A DNA stretch of 32,635 bases from Kitasatospora griseola (GTDB lineage Bacteria > Actinomycetota > Actinomycetes > Streptomycetales > Streptomycetaceae). Shown here in pieces: positions 22,087 through 29,442 of the stretch (position 1 is its first letter; each line of letters begins with the position of its first letter). The DNA is taken from positions 178,830 to 211,464 of the forward strand of contig NZ_BMRI01000005.1 of NCBI RefSeq assembly GCF_014648555.1, given 5' to 3'. The notes beneath the pieces are model-generated. The model was not told the origin of the DNA, did not search any database, and saw nothing but the letters and a program-made list of their open reading frames with translations. The position numbers were made by a program, and so were the translations under genes.

Positions 22087-22587
22087 TCAGGCGTCCGGCG
22101 GTTCGGCGGCCACGAGTGACGCCAGGGCGGCGGCAAGTTCGGGCAGGGCGGCGGCGGGGGCGCCGAGGGCGTGCAGGATCCGGTCGAGCGGGGCGCCGTC
22201 GGCGGGGGTGAGCGGGCCGAGGGTGATCCGGCCGTCGTACCAGAGGGCGGCGCGCCGGCCGGCGGGGTGCTCGGCGTCGATCTCGGCGAAGGCGATCTGC
22301 GCGGCCTTGGACCAGCCCGCGATCCGCAGCGCGAATCCGGAGGGGAATCGTTTGAAGTCGTAGTCGGGCGCGGTGGACGGATGCTGAAGTGCACCGTGGA
22401 GTTCGTCCGTCATCGGGATGAGCGCCAGCCCGTGGGACAGGCGGGTGACCCGCGCGAGTGGGAGTTCGGCCGCCACGACGGTGATCAGCTCATCGGTGGC
22501 GATCAGGGCGTTCAGTTCGTATGGCACCACCCCATTCTCCGTCCGAACAGTCATCAGGTCTGGAAAACAATCGAACTGGCTATCCAT
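22087..22587 (-). CDS. Hypothetical protein upstream of the SARP gene
   Basis: 166 residues from the ATG at 22587, or 155 from the ATG at 22554; neither has a clear ribosome binding site. I do not recognise the family. The N-terminal half, VVPYELNALIATDELITVVAA and LARVTRLSHGLALIPMTDELHGALQ, looks like a mixed alpha/beta domain; AGWSKAAQIAFAEIDAEHPAGRRAALW follows and a helical, Ala-rich C-terminus ends the protein. No signal peptide or membrane span is seen. It lies 80 bases upstream of the SARP gene on the same strand and is divergent from the mug gene over a 57-base gap that is clearly less GC-rich than its surroundings. A link to the regulator is possible but unproven. Confidence 0.7.
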   Translation of the reverse strand: MDSQFDCFPDLMTVRTENGVVPYELNALIATDELITVVAAELPLARVTRLSHGLALIPMTDELHGALQHPSTAPDYDFKRFPSGFALRIAGWSKAAQIAFAEIDAEHPAGRRAALWYDGRITLGPLTPADGAPLDRILHALGAPAAALPELAAALASLVAAEPPDA

Positions 22588-22644
22588 CCGATATGCCGGA
22601 CATGAACGTATCAAGTACCCGAGGCCGCAATCGCGTACGGCAGA

Positions 22645-23226
22645 GTGGTCCGGGTGACCCGCACTCCCCCGTCCCGCCCGACGCCCGAGCAGCTCGCCGC
22701 CGCCCAGGACACCACCATCCCCGACGTGGCCTCGCCGGGCCTCCGGGTGCTGTTCTGCGGCATCAACCCCGGCCTGTGGTCGGGCGCCACCGGCCACCAC
22801 TTCGCCCGACCCGGCAACCGTTTCTGGCCCGCCCTGCACCGCTCCGGCTTCACGCCGCGGCAGCTCGGCCCCGAGGAGCAGGACGAACTGCTCGCCCTCG
22901 GGCTCGGCATCACCAACGTGGTCGCCCGGACCACCGCGAAGGCCGCCGAACTGACCGCCGAGGAGTACCGGGCGGGCGGCGAGGCGCTGACCGCCCGGGT
23001 GCTGCGCCTGCGCCCGCGCGCCCTGGCGGTGCTCGGCATCGGCGCGTACCGGGCCGCGTTCGGGCGGCCGAGGGCGGCGGTCGGCCGGCAGCCGGAGAGC
23101 ATCGGCGACACCGAGGTCTGGCTGCTGCCGAACCCGAGCGGGCTGAACGCGCACTACACCTTGGACGGGATCGCCGCCGAGTTCCGCGCCCTGCGCGAGC
23201 ACCTGGAGGCGTCAGGCGCCGAGTAG
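22645..23226 (+). CDS. mug: G/U mismatch-specific uracil-DNA glycosylase
   Basis: 193 residues. Mug/TDG enzymes remove uracil, ethenocytosine or thymine from G mismatches and start base excision repair. The active-site motif GINPGLWS (Asn41 activates water), the phosphate-binding GHHFARPGNRFWPAL and the DNA-wedge motif NPSGLNAHY (163-171) are all present. LGLGITNVVARTTAKAAEL and LAVLGIGAYRAAFG are also typical of the actinobacterial group. The GTG at 22645 is used; a GTG at 22654 is equally possible and neither has a clear ribosome binding site, so a short or absent leader is possible. Its 3' end overlaps the convergent kinase gene by 15 bases. Confidence 0.92.
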   Translation: MVRVTRTPPSRPTPEQLAAAQDTTIPDVASPGLRVLFCGINPGLWSGATGHHFARPGNRFWPALHRSGFTPRQLGPEEQDELLALGLGITNVVARTTAKAAELTAEEYRAGGEALTARVLRLRPRALAVLGIGAYRAAFGRPRAAVGRQPESIGDTEVWLLPNPSGLNAHYTLDGIAAEFRALREHLEASGAE

Positions 23227-23982
23227 CGCCCGCTCGAAGCGGTCGCGCTCGCGCAGCACGTACGCGGCGTCCGACAGGTACATCAGGTGGTGCCCGTCGG
23301 CCAGGTGCGAGGCGAACGCGGCGCTGCCGGCGGCGGCCTCGGCCCGCATGTGGTCGACCAGGGCGTGCAGCCGGGCCGCGAGGGCGTCCACCAGCCCGGC
23401 CCGGCCGGCCTCGTCGAGCCCGTAGGCGTCGCAGAACTCCCGGGCGCGGGCGGCCTGTTCGTCCGGGGTGCCGAAGCCGTCGGCGTTGCCGGGGGCGGTG
23501 GTGGGCGTCCAGCGGTAGACCGCGTACGCGACGTCCCACAGCCGGGGGCCGGGGTGGGCGGTGTCGAAGTCGATGACGCCGACCACCTCCTCGCCGGCCA
23601 GCACGCAGTTGTGCGGGGCGTAGTCGCCGTGGCAGATCACCTCGGCGGGCTCGCGGGCGGGCAGCATCCAGCCCTCGGCCGCGTACCCGGCGGTGGCGTC
23701 GTGCAGGGCCCGCAGCACCCGGGCCGCCGTCAGCAGCGCGGTGCGGGAGGCGGCGGCCGGCGTGGCCGGATAGTCGGAGACCTCGCCGGGCAGGAAGTCG
23801 AGGATCTCCCGCCCGTCCCCCGTCAGCCCGTGGAACGCCGGCCCGGCGGTGAACCCGCTCGCCCGCAGGTGCCCGAGCAGTCCGTGCACGGCCGGCGACC
23901 ACGGCCCGGTCGGCCGCAGCACCCGGTCACCGACCCGCTCCACCTGGTTGACGCCGCCGGCCAGGATCTCGCTGTCCGCCAC
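23212..23982 (-). CDS. Aminoglycoside phosphotransferase-fold kinase
   Basis: 256 residues. The phosphotransferase enzyme family (APH) motif is clear: catalytic loop ICHGDYAPHN (118-125, Asp120 as base, Asn125 for Mg) and VIDFDTA (Asp138, Asp140). The N-lobe is shortened, with ILDFLPGEVSDYPAT corresponding to the hinge. These proteins phosphorylate small hydroxyl compounds such as aminoglycosides, homoserine, choline or fructosamines; the substrate cannot be deduced and resistance should not be assumed. The GTG start follows GAGGAGCGGGTGC. It converges with mug, and the two coding sequences overlap at their 3' ends over 23212-23226. Confidence 0.85.
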   Translation of the reverse strand: MADSEILAGGVNQVERVGDRVLRPTGPWSPAVHGLLGHLRASGFTAGPAFHGLTGDGREILDFLPGEVSDYPATPAAASRTALLTAARVLRALHDATAGYAAEGWMLPAREPAEVICHGDYAPHNCVLAGEEVVGVIDFDTAHPGPRLWDVAYAVYRWTPTTAPGNADGFGTPDEQAARAREFCDAYGLDEAGRAGLVDALAARLHALVDHMRAEAAAGSAAFASHLADGHHLMYLSDAAYVLRERDRFERALLGA

Positions 23983-24064
23983 GCACCCGCTCCTCTGCCT
24001 CCACGGCCTTCCGGGACCGGACGGTTCTATCCCGGCCCCGGACGGCTGCCAACCGGTTTTCCGG

Positions 24065-24466
24065 TCAGCGGACGCCGAAGCCGTCGTCGGTCCGGATCAC
24101 CTCGCGGCCGAGCGGGGTGAGCGAGATCGGCACCATCTTGAGGTTCGCCCAGCCGAACGGGATGCCGATGATCGACAGGAACAGCGGGATCGAGGTGACG
24201 ATGTGGCCGATCGCCAGCCACCAGCCGGCGAACACCAGCCAGATCACGTTCCCGACGCAGGACGGCGCGCCGGCGTCGTCCCGCACCACGGTGGTGCGGC
24301 CGAACGGCCAGAGCATGAAGCCGGCCAGCCGGAAGGACGCGATGCCGAACGGGATCGTGACGATCAGGACGAAGCAGATGATCCCGGCGAGGGCGTACCC
24401 GATCGCCATCCACAGCCCACAGAACAGCAGCCAGATGACGTTGAGCAGGAAGTTGATCAGCTTCAT
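24065..24466 (-). CDS. YccF domain membrane protein
   Basis: 133 residues with the duplicated YccF/DUF307 pattern: NVIWLLFCGLWMAIGYALAG then TIPFGIASFRLAGFMLWPFGR, repeated as NVIWLVFAGWWLAIGHIVTS then GIPFGWANLKM. This predicts two pairs of membrane-spanning or re-entrant segments. The family is widespread in the inner membrane but its function is unknown. The ATG start has GGAGG very close (one base), which is unusual spacing. It is flanked by the kinase gene (83 bases away) and by the terminator of the SHOCT gene; no partner is evident. Confidence 0.9.
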   Translation of the reverse strand: MKLINFLLNVIWLLFCGLWMAIGYALAGIICFVLIVTIPFGIASFRLAGFMLWPFGRTTVVRDDAGAPSCVGNVIWLVFAGWWLAIGHIVTSIPLFLSIIGIPFGWANLKMVPISLTPLGREVIRTDDGFGVR

Positions 24467-24555
24467 GCCTCCAGCGTCCCACGGTGCGGCCGAGCTGGGG
24501 AGCCGGTGCGGCGCCGTTGTGGCAGGGGTGTGACGCAGCCGCCTGTGGCAGACCG

Positions 24556-24589
24556 AAGGCCCGTCCCGAAGCTGTCCGGGGCGGGCCTT
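24556..24589 (-). terminator. Terminator after the PLDc_N/SHOCT gene
   Basis: A 12-bp stem with one wobble pair (24556-24567 with 24578-24589) and 10-base loop, 11 bases after the stop codon at 24601. On the plus strand it is followed by TTTcg; either strand could be served. Confidence 0.65.
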
Positions 24590-24600
24590 TCGCGGGGTGG

Positions 24601-25020
24601 TCAGGCGAGGAGTTTGTCCTTGGCCCGCTGGTACTCCTCCTCCGTGATCGCGCCGCTGTTCTTGAGGTCGGCCAGCCGATGGAGGTCGTCGACGTGGCTC
24701 TTCGCGGCCGCGCCGCCGCCCTCCTCGCCGGAGCCGGTGCCGGCGGCGCGGCGGATGTAGTCCTGGAAGGCGGCGTCGGCCTGTTTGGCCTGGGCGACGT
24801 CGCGTTCGTGCATGGAGCCGCCGCGGACGATCAGGTAGATCAGGACGCCGAGGAAGGGCAGCAGGATCACCAGGACCGTCCAGCCCGCCTTGGCGCCGCC
24901 GCCCATGTCCTGGCTTCGGAAGATGTCCGTGATGATCTTGAACAGCAGGAAGAACCAGAGGATCCAGAGGAACAGCTCCAGCATCGTCCAGAAGATGTTG
25001 AGCAACGGATAGTTGTCCAT
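24601..25020 (-). CDS. PLDc_N/SHOCT-domain small membrane protein
   Basis: 139 residues. The N-terminal part (about 1-70) has two membrane segments: FWTMLELFLWILWFFLLFKI and GWTVLVILLPFLGVLIYLIV, separated by TDIFRSQDMGGGAKA, as in the PLDc_N (phospholipase D-nuclease N-terminal-like) family. A charged middle follows (HERDVAQAKQADAAFQDYI). The C-terminus LHRLADLKNSGAITEEEYQRAKDKLLA is a SHOCT domain, a short oligomerisation or membrane-tethering module. The ATG at 25020 (MDNYPLLNIF) follows GGAGCGTC; an upstream in-frame extension is rejected because it lacks coding character. Function unknown; cell-envelope association is likely. Confidence 0.88.
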   Translation of the reverse strand: MDNYPLLNIFWTMLELFLWILWFFLLFKIITDIFRSQDMGGGAKAGWTVLVILLPFLGVLIYLIVRGGSMHERDVAQAKQADAAFQDYIRRAAGTGSGEEGGGAAAKSHVDDLHRLADLKNSGAITEEEYQRAKDKLLA

Positions 25021-25052
25021 GACGCTCCGATCCCGCGCACAGTCAGACCGAA

Positions 25053-25082
25053 CGTCCCCGCACCTCGAACGGCACGGGGACG
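25053..25082 (-). terminator. Possible terminator after ctaD
   Basis: An 8-bp stem CGTCCCCG/CGGGGACG (25053-25060 with 25075-25082) with a 14-base loop, about 50 bases after the ctaD stop; followed by ttcgg on the minus strand, so the T-run is weak. Confidence 0.45.
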
Positions 25083-25132
25083 AAACGATTCGTATCACCG
25101 CGAATCGGGCATCGCATGTCGGGCGGCGGACG

Positions 25133-26845
25133 TCAGTCCGGGTTGTTCTGCAGGCGGTCCAGCTCGGCGATGTCGGGGTGGTGCAGGTCGAACGCCGGGG
25201 ACTCGGAGCGCACCCGCGGCAGGGTGACGAAGTTGTGGCGGGGCGGCGGGCAGGAGGTCGTCCACTCCAGCGAGCGGCCGTAGCCCCACGGGTCGTCCAC
25301 GGTGACCCGCGGCGCGCGGCCCGCGGTCCGCCAGACGTTGTAGAGGAACGGCAGGGTGGACAGGCCCAGCAGGAACGAGCCGATGGTGGAGACGGTGTTC
25401 AGCGTGGTGAAGCCGTCCGAGGCCAGGTAGTCCGCGTACCGGCGGGGCATGCCCTCCGCGCCCAGCCAGTGCTGGACCAGGAACGTGGTGTGGAAACCGA
25501 CGAACAGCGTCCAGAAGTGGATCTTCCCGAGGCGCTCGTCCAGCATCCGGCCGGTCATCTTCGGCCACCAGAAGTAGAAACCCGCGAACATCGCGAACAC
25601 CACCGTCCCGAACACCACGTAGTGGAAGTGCGCGACCACGAAGTAGCTGTCCGAGACGTGGAAGTCGATCGGCGGGGAGGCCAGCAGCACGCCCGTCAGG
25701 CCGCCGAACAGGAAGGTCACCAGGAAGCCGACCGACCAGAGCATCGGCGTCTCGAACGACAGCGAGCCGCGCCACATGGTGCCGATCCAGTTGAAGAACT
25801 TCACCCCGGTCGGGACGGCGATCAGCAGCGTCATGAAGGAGAAGAACGGCAGCAGCACCTGCCCCGTCACGAACATGTGGTGCGCCCAGACCGTGATCGA
25901 CAGGCCGGCGATCGCGATGGTGGCGGCGATCAGGCCGGAGTAGCCGAACATCGGCTTGCGGCTGAACACCGGGATGATCTCCGAGACGATGCCGAAGAAC
26001 GGCAGCGCGATGATGTACACCTCCGGGTGGCCGAAGAACCAGAACAGGTGCTGCCAGAGGATCGCCCCGCCGTTCGCCGGGTCGAAGACGTGCGCGCCGA
26101 ACTTGCGGTCGGCCTCCAGGCAGAGCAGCGCGGCGGCCAGCACCGGAAAGGCCATCAGCACCAGCACGGCCGTCAGCAGCACGTTCCAGACCAGGATCGG
26201 CATCCGGAACATGGTCATCCCCGGCGCCCGCAGGCAGATGATGGTCGCGACGAAGTTGACCGAGCCGAGGATGGTCCCGAAGCCGGAGAACGCCAGGCCC
26301 ATGATCCACAGGTCGGCGCCGATGCTCGGCGAGTGCACCGCGTCGTTCAGCGGCGCGTACGCGAACCAGCCGAAGTCCGCCGCGCCCTGCGGGGTGACGA
26401 ACCCGGCCACCACGATCAGCGAGCCGAACAGGTAGAGCCAGTACGCGAAGGCGTTCAGCCGGGGGAACGCGACGTCGGGGGCGCCGACCTGCAGCGGCAT
26501 GAACCAGTTCGCGAAGCCCGCGAACAGCGGGGTGGCGAACATCAGCAGCATGATCGTGCCGTGGATGGTGAACAGCTGGTTGAACTGCTCGTTGGAGAGG
26601 AACTGCGTCCCCGGCCGGGCCAGCTCGGCCCGCATCAGCAGCGCCATCACGCCGCCGACCAGGAAGAACCCGAACGAGGTGACCAGGTACAGGGTGCCGA
26701 TCTGCTTGTGGTCGGTGGTGGTCAGCCACATCACCAGCCGGCGGCCCCGGTGGGGGCGGGTGGCCCGGCCGAAGCGGCGGCGCGGTGCCGGGGGTGCGGG
26801 CGGGCCGGTCACGCCCAGTTCGGCATCGCTCGGCAGCATCGTCAC
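25133..26845 (-). CDS. ctaD: Cytochrome c oxidase subunit I (aa3 type)
   Basis: 570 residues, 12 predicted spans. Subunit I holds heme a, heme a3 and CuB and reduces oxygen to water while pumping protons. All ligands are visible: His95 (FTIHGTIM) and His408 for heme a, His406 (VVAHFHYV) for heme a3, and His273 (GHPEVY) with cross-linked Tyr277, His322 and His323 for CuB. Glu275, Asp124 ([11 protein letters not shown]) and Lys349 (TGVKFFNW) mark D and K proton channels of a type A1 oxidase. The GTG start follows GGAGGTGCGGTGCG. No ctaC, ctaE or ctaF is next to it, so it is probably a second, stand-alone copy; the main operon would be elsewhere. Confidence 0.95.
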   Translation of the reverse strand: MTMLPSDAELGVTGPPAPPAPRRRFGRATRPHRGRRLVMWLTTTDHKQIGTLYLVTSFGFFLVGGVMALLMRAELARPGTQFLSNEQFNQLFTIHGTIMLLMFATPLFAGFANWFMPLQVGAPDVAFPRLNAFAYWLYLFGSLIVVAGFVTPQGAADFGWFAYAPLNDAVHSPSIGADLWIMGLAFSGFGTILGSVNFVATIICLRAPGMTMFRMPILVWNVLLTAVLVLMAFPVLAAALLCLEADRKFGAHVFDPANGGAILWQHLFWFFGHPEVYIIALPFFGIVSEIIPVFSRKPMFGYSGLIAATIAIAGLSITVWAHHMFVTGQVLLPFFSFMTLLIAVPTGVKFFNWIGTMWRGSLSFETPMLWSVGFLVTFLFGGLTGVLLASPPIDFHVSDSYFVVAHFHYVVFGTVVFAMFAGFYFWWPKMTGRMLDERLGKIHFWTLFVGFHTTFLVQHWLGAEGMPRRYADYLASDGFTTLNTVSTIGSFLLGLSTLPFLYNVWRTAGRAPRVTVDDPWGYGRSLEWTTSCPPPRHNFVTLPRVRSESPAFDLHHPDIAELDRLQNNPD

Positions 26846-26943
26846 CGCACCGCACCTCCGGCCTCGGGTCTGGCAGTGCGTCCAGCACTACCAGCGGGGC
26901 CGGAGGCCCGGGCGGACGCTCGCCGCGCCCTCCCCCGAAGGAA

Positions 26944-27801
26944 TCAGCGGCCGGCCATCCGCTCCAGGCGGTCGATCCGCTCGCGCATCGGCGGGTGGGT
27001 GGAGAACAGCTTCGCGCCGACCTCGCCGGGCCGGAACGGGTTGGCGATCATCATGTGGCTGGCGGTCTGCAGCTGCGGCTCGGGCGGCAGCGGCAGGCGC
27101 TGGGTGCCGGCGTCCAGCTTGCGCAGCGCGCTGGCCAGGGCCAGCGGGTCGCCGGTGATCCGGGCCCCGTCGGCGTCCGCCTGGTACTCGCGGGAGCGGC
27201 TGACGGCCAGTTGGATCAGGCTCGCCGCGATCGGCCCCAGGATCATGATCAGCAGCATGCCGAGCAGGCCCGGGCCCTCGTCGTCGTCGGAGCGGCCGAT
27301 CGGAATCAGCCAGGCGAAGTTCACCAGGAACATCACCACCGAGGCCAGCGCGCCGGCCACCGAGGAGATCAGGATGTCCCGGTTGTAGACGTGGCTGAGC
27401 TCGTGGCCGAGCACCCCGCGCAGCTCCCGCTCGTCCAGCAGCTGGAGGATGCCGTCGGTGCAGCAGACCGCCGCGTTGCGCGGGTTGCGGCCGGTGGCGA
27501 AAGCATTCGGCGCCGGGGTGGGCGAGATGTAGAGCCGGGGCATCGGCTGCCGGGCCGCGGTGGAGAGCTCCCGGACGATGCGGTACAGCTGCGGGGCCTC
27601 GATCTCGCTGACCGGCCGGGCCCGCATCGCGCGCAGCGCCAGCTTGTCGCTGTTCCAGTACGCGTAGGCGTTGGTGCCGAGCGCGATCAGCAGCGCCACC
27701 AGCAGACCGGTGCGGCCGAAGAAACTGCCGATCACCAGGATCAGCGCGGACAGGCCGCCGAGCAGAACGGCCGTCCGCAATCCGTTGTGGTGGCGGTGCA
27801 C
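26944..27801 (-). CDS. htpX: Zinc metalloprotease HtpX
   Basis: 285 residues, normal length. HtpX is an M48 membrane protease that degrades misfolded membrane proteins together with FtsH. The catalytic motif is [11 protein letters not shown] (His133, Glu134, His137) with third ligand Glu205 in [11 protein letters not shown]. Two N-terminal spans ([36 protein letters not shown]) and two after the active site fit the family. [19 protein letters not shown] is also typical. The GTG (MHRHHNGL) is preferred because AGGAGGGCCCGCA precedes it and homologues begin there; the open frame reaches back to 27903. It lies 105 bases downstream of nuoN on the same strand without a clear terminator between. 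Confidence 0.95.
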   Translation of the reverse strand: MHRHHNGLRTAVLLGGLSALILVIGSFFGRTGLLVALLIALGTNAYAYWNSDKLALRAMRARPVSEIEAPQLYRIVRELSTAARQPMPRLYISPTPAPNAFATGRNPRNAAVCCTDGILQLLDERELRGVLGHELSHVYNRDILISSVAGALASVVMFLVNFAWLIPIGRSDDDEGPGLLGMLLIMILGPIAASLIQLAVSRSREYQADADGARITGDPLALASALRKLDAGTQRLPLPPEPQLQTASHMMIANPFRPGEVGAKLFSTHPPMRERIDRLERMAGR

Positions 27802-27906
27802 TGCGGGCCCTCCTGTGGTGCCGGGGAAGCCTGTGGAGCAGCTTCCTTCTGCCGGGATCAACGCGCCGAGCTGGCCCGATCGTTCCCTTCGGCATTCGAC
27901 CACAGG

Positions 27907-29442
27907 TCAGAACAGGCTGCCCGACACCACCTGCAACACCAGTTGCGGAGCCACCGAGAGCACCACGGCGCCGCTCGCCGCGAGACCGAGCGCGGTGGCC
28001 AGCGAGGCCGGAACGCGGCGCGGCGCGACGACCTGCTCGGCGGACGGGGCGAACAGCAGCGCCGTCCACTTCAGGTAGTAGGCGAGCGCGATCACCACGT
28101 TCACCGCCATCACCACGGCCAGCCAGCCCAGGCCCGCGTCCACGGCCGACCGGAACACCACGACCTTGCCGAACAGGCCGACCACGCCCGGCGGCAGACC
28201 GGCCAGGCAGAGCAGGAAGAACGCCAGCGCGAACGCCGCCCAGCGGTTGCGTCCGGCCAGCCCGCGGAACGACTCCAGCCGGCCCGAGCCGCCGACCAGC
28301 GCGACCACGCCGAACGCGCCCAGGTTCACCAGGCCGTAGATCAGCGCGTACGCCACCGTCGCCCCCAGCGGCTCGGCCGAGCCGGCGTACCCGGCGGCGG
28401 CCAGCGGCACCAGCAGGTAGCCGGCCTGGCCGACCGAGGACCAGGCCAGCAGCCGCACCGCGCCGTACGGGGTGTCGGCGCGCTGCCGCAGCGCCGCCGC
28501 GTTGCCGACCGTCATGGTCAGCGCGGCCAGCACCGCCAGCACCAGGCCCCAGGTGTGGCCGTACGGGCGGAACGCCAGCGTGGTGACCAGCGCCAGACCG
28601 GCGAGGCCCGCGGCCTTGCCGACCACCGACAGGTAGCCGGCCACCGGGAGCGGCGCGCCGACGTAGGTGTCGGGGACCCAGAAGTGGAACGGGACGGCGG
28701 CGGTCTTGAACGCGAAGCCGACCAGGGTGAGCACCGCACCGGCCTCGGCCAGCGGCTTCAGCTGGGCGGGGGCGTGCGCCAGGCCGTCGGCGATGCCCTG
28801 GAGCTGGATCGTTCCGGCGGCCGCGTAGACGAAGCTGACGCCGAGCAGCATCACGGCGGTCGCGGTGACGGAGGAGAGGAAGAACTTGAGCGCGCTCTCC
28901 GCGCCCCGGCCGTCCCGACGCAGCGCGACCAGCGCGAACGCGGGCAGGGTGGCGACCTCCAGCGCGATCACCAGGGTGGCGAGGTCGCGGGCGGCGGGCA
29001 GCAGGGCGGCGCCGCAGGCGGAGGAGAGGAGCAGGAACCAGTACTCGCCGCCGGGGAGCTTCTCGTCCTCGACCGTGTGCAGCGACAGCAGCGCGGTGAG
29101 CAGCGCGCCGCCGAGGGCGAGCAGCTGGAAGGCGAGCGCGAAGTGGTCGGCGGTGTAGGAGCAGCCGCCGCTCGTGAAGCAGAACGTGGAGCGGGTGTCG
29201 CCGAGCACCAGCGGCAGCAGGGCGGCCAGCGCGGCGAGCAGGCCCGCGGCGCTCAGCCACCCGAGCAGGCGCTTGCGGGCCTCGGGCAGGAACAGGTCGG
29301 CGACCAGCACGGCGAGGGCGGCGAGCGCGGCGATCAGCGGCGGGGCGATGGCCACCCAGTCGACGGACTGGATCAGGCCGCCCGGGTCGGCGACGGCGAG
29401 CGGAGTCATGAGGGGCTGCCCCAGGTCGTGAGTGGTGGTCAT
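27907..29442 (-). CDS. nuoN: NADH-quinone oxidoreductase subunit N
   Basis: 511 residues, about 14 spans. NuoN is one of the three antiporter-like proton-pumping subunits of the membrane arm of complex I. Family features include LVIALEVATLPAFALVAL (Glu of the TM5 site), AVPFHFWVPDTYVGAPLPVAGYLSV with the TM7-8 Lys region (GFAFKTAAVPFHFW, SVVGKAAG), and AGLPPGVVGLFGKVVVF with a conserved Lys. An exported loop contains two Cys (FCFTSGGCSY). The ATG at 29442 overlaps the nuoM stop by one base (TGATG), indicating translational coupling; an ATG at 29409 is a weaker alternative. It is the last nuo gene here. Confidence 0.96.
   Translation of the reverse strand: MTTTHDLGQPLMTPLAVADPGGLIQSVDWVAIAPPLIAALAALAVLVADLFLPEARKRLLGWLSAAGLLAALAALLPLVLGDTRSTFCFTSGGCSYTADHFALAFQLLALGGALLTALLSLHTVEDEKLPGGEYWFLLLSSACGAALLPAARDLATLVIALEVATLPAFALVALRRDGRGAESALKFFLSSVTATAVMLLGVSFVYAAAGTIQLQGIADGLAHAPAQLKPLAEAGAVLTLVGFAFKTAAVPFHFWVPDTYVGAPLPVAGYLSVVGKAAGLAGLALVTTLAFRPYGHTWGLVLAVLAALTMTVGNAAALRQRADTPYGAVRLLAWSSVGQAGYLLVPLAAAGYAGSAEPLGATVAYALIYGLVNLGAFGVVALVGGSGRLESFRGLAGRNRWAAFALAFFLLCLAGLPPGVVGLFGKVVVFRSAVDAGLGWLAVVMAVNVVIALAYYLKWTALLFAPSAEQVVAPRRVPASLATALGLAASGAVVLSVAPQLVLQVVSGSLF

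Noticed and set aside
23212..23982. Calling the APH-fold kinase an aminoglycoside resistance gene
   Set aside because: Only generic kinase motifs are visible; the family contains many non-resistance kinases and no resistance context is present.
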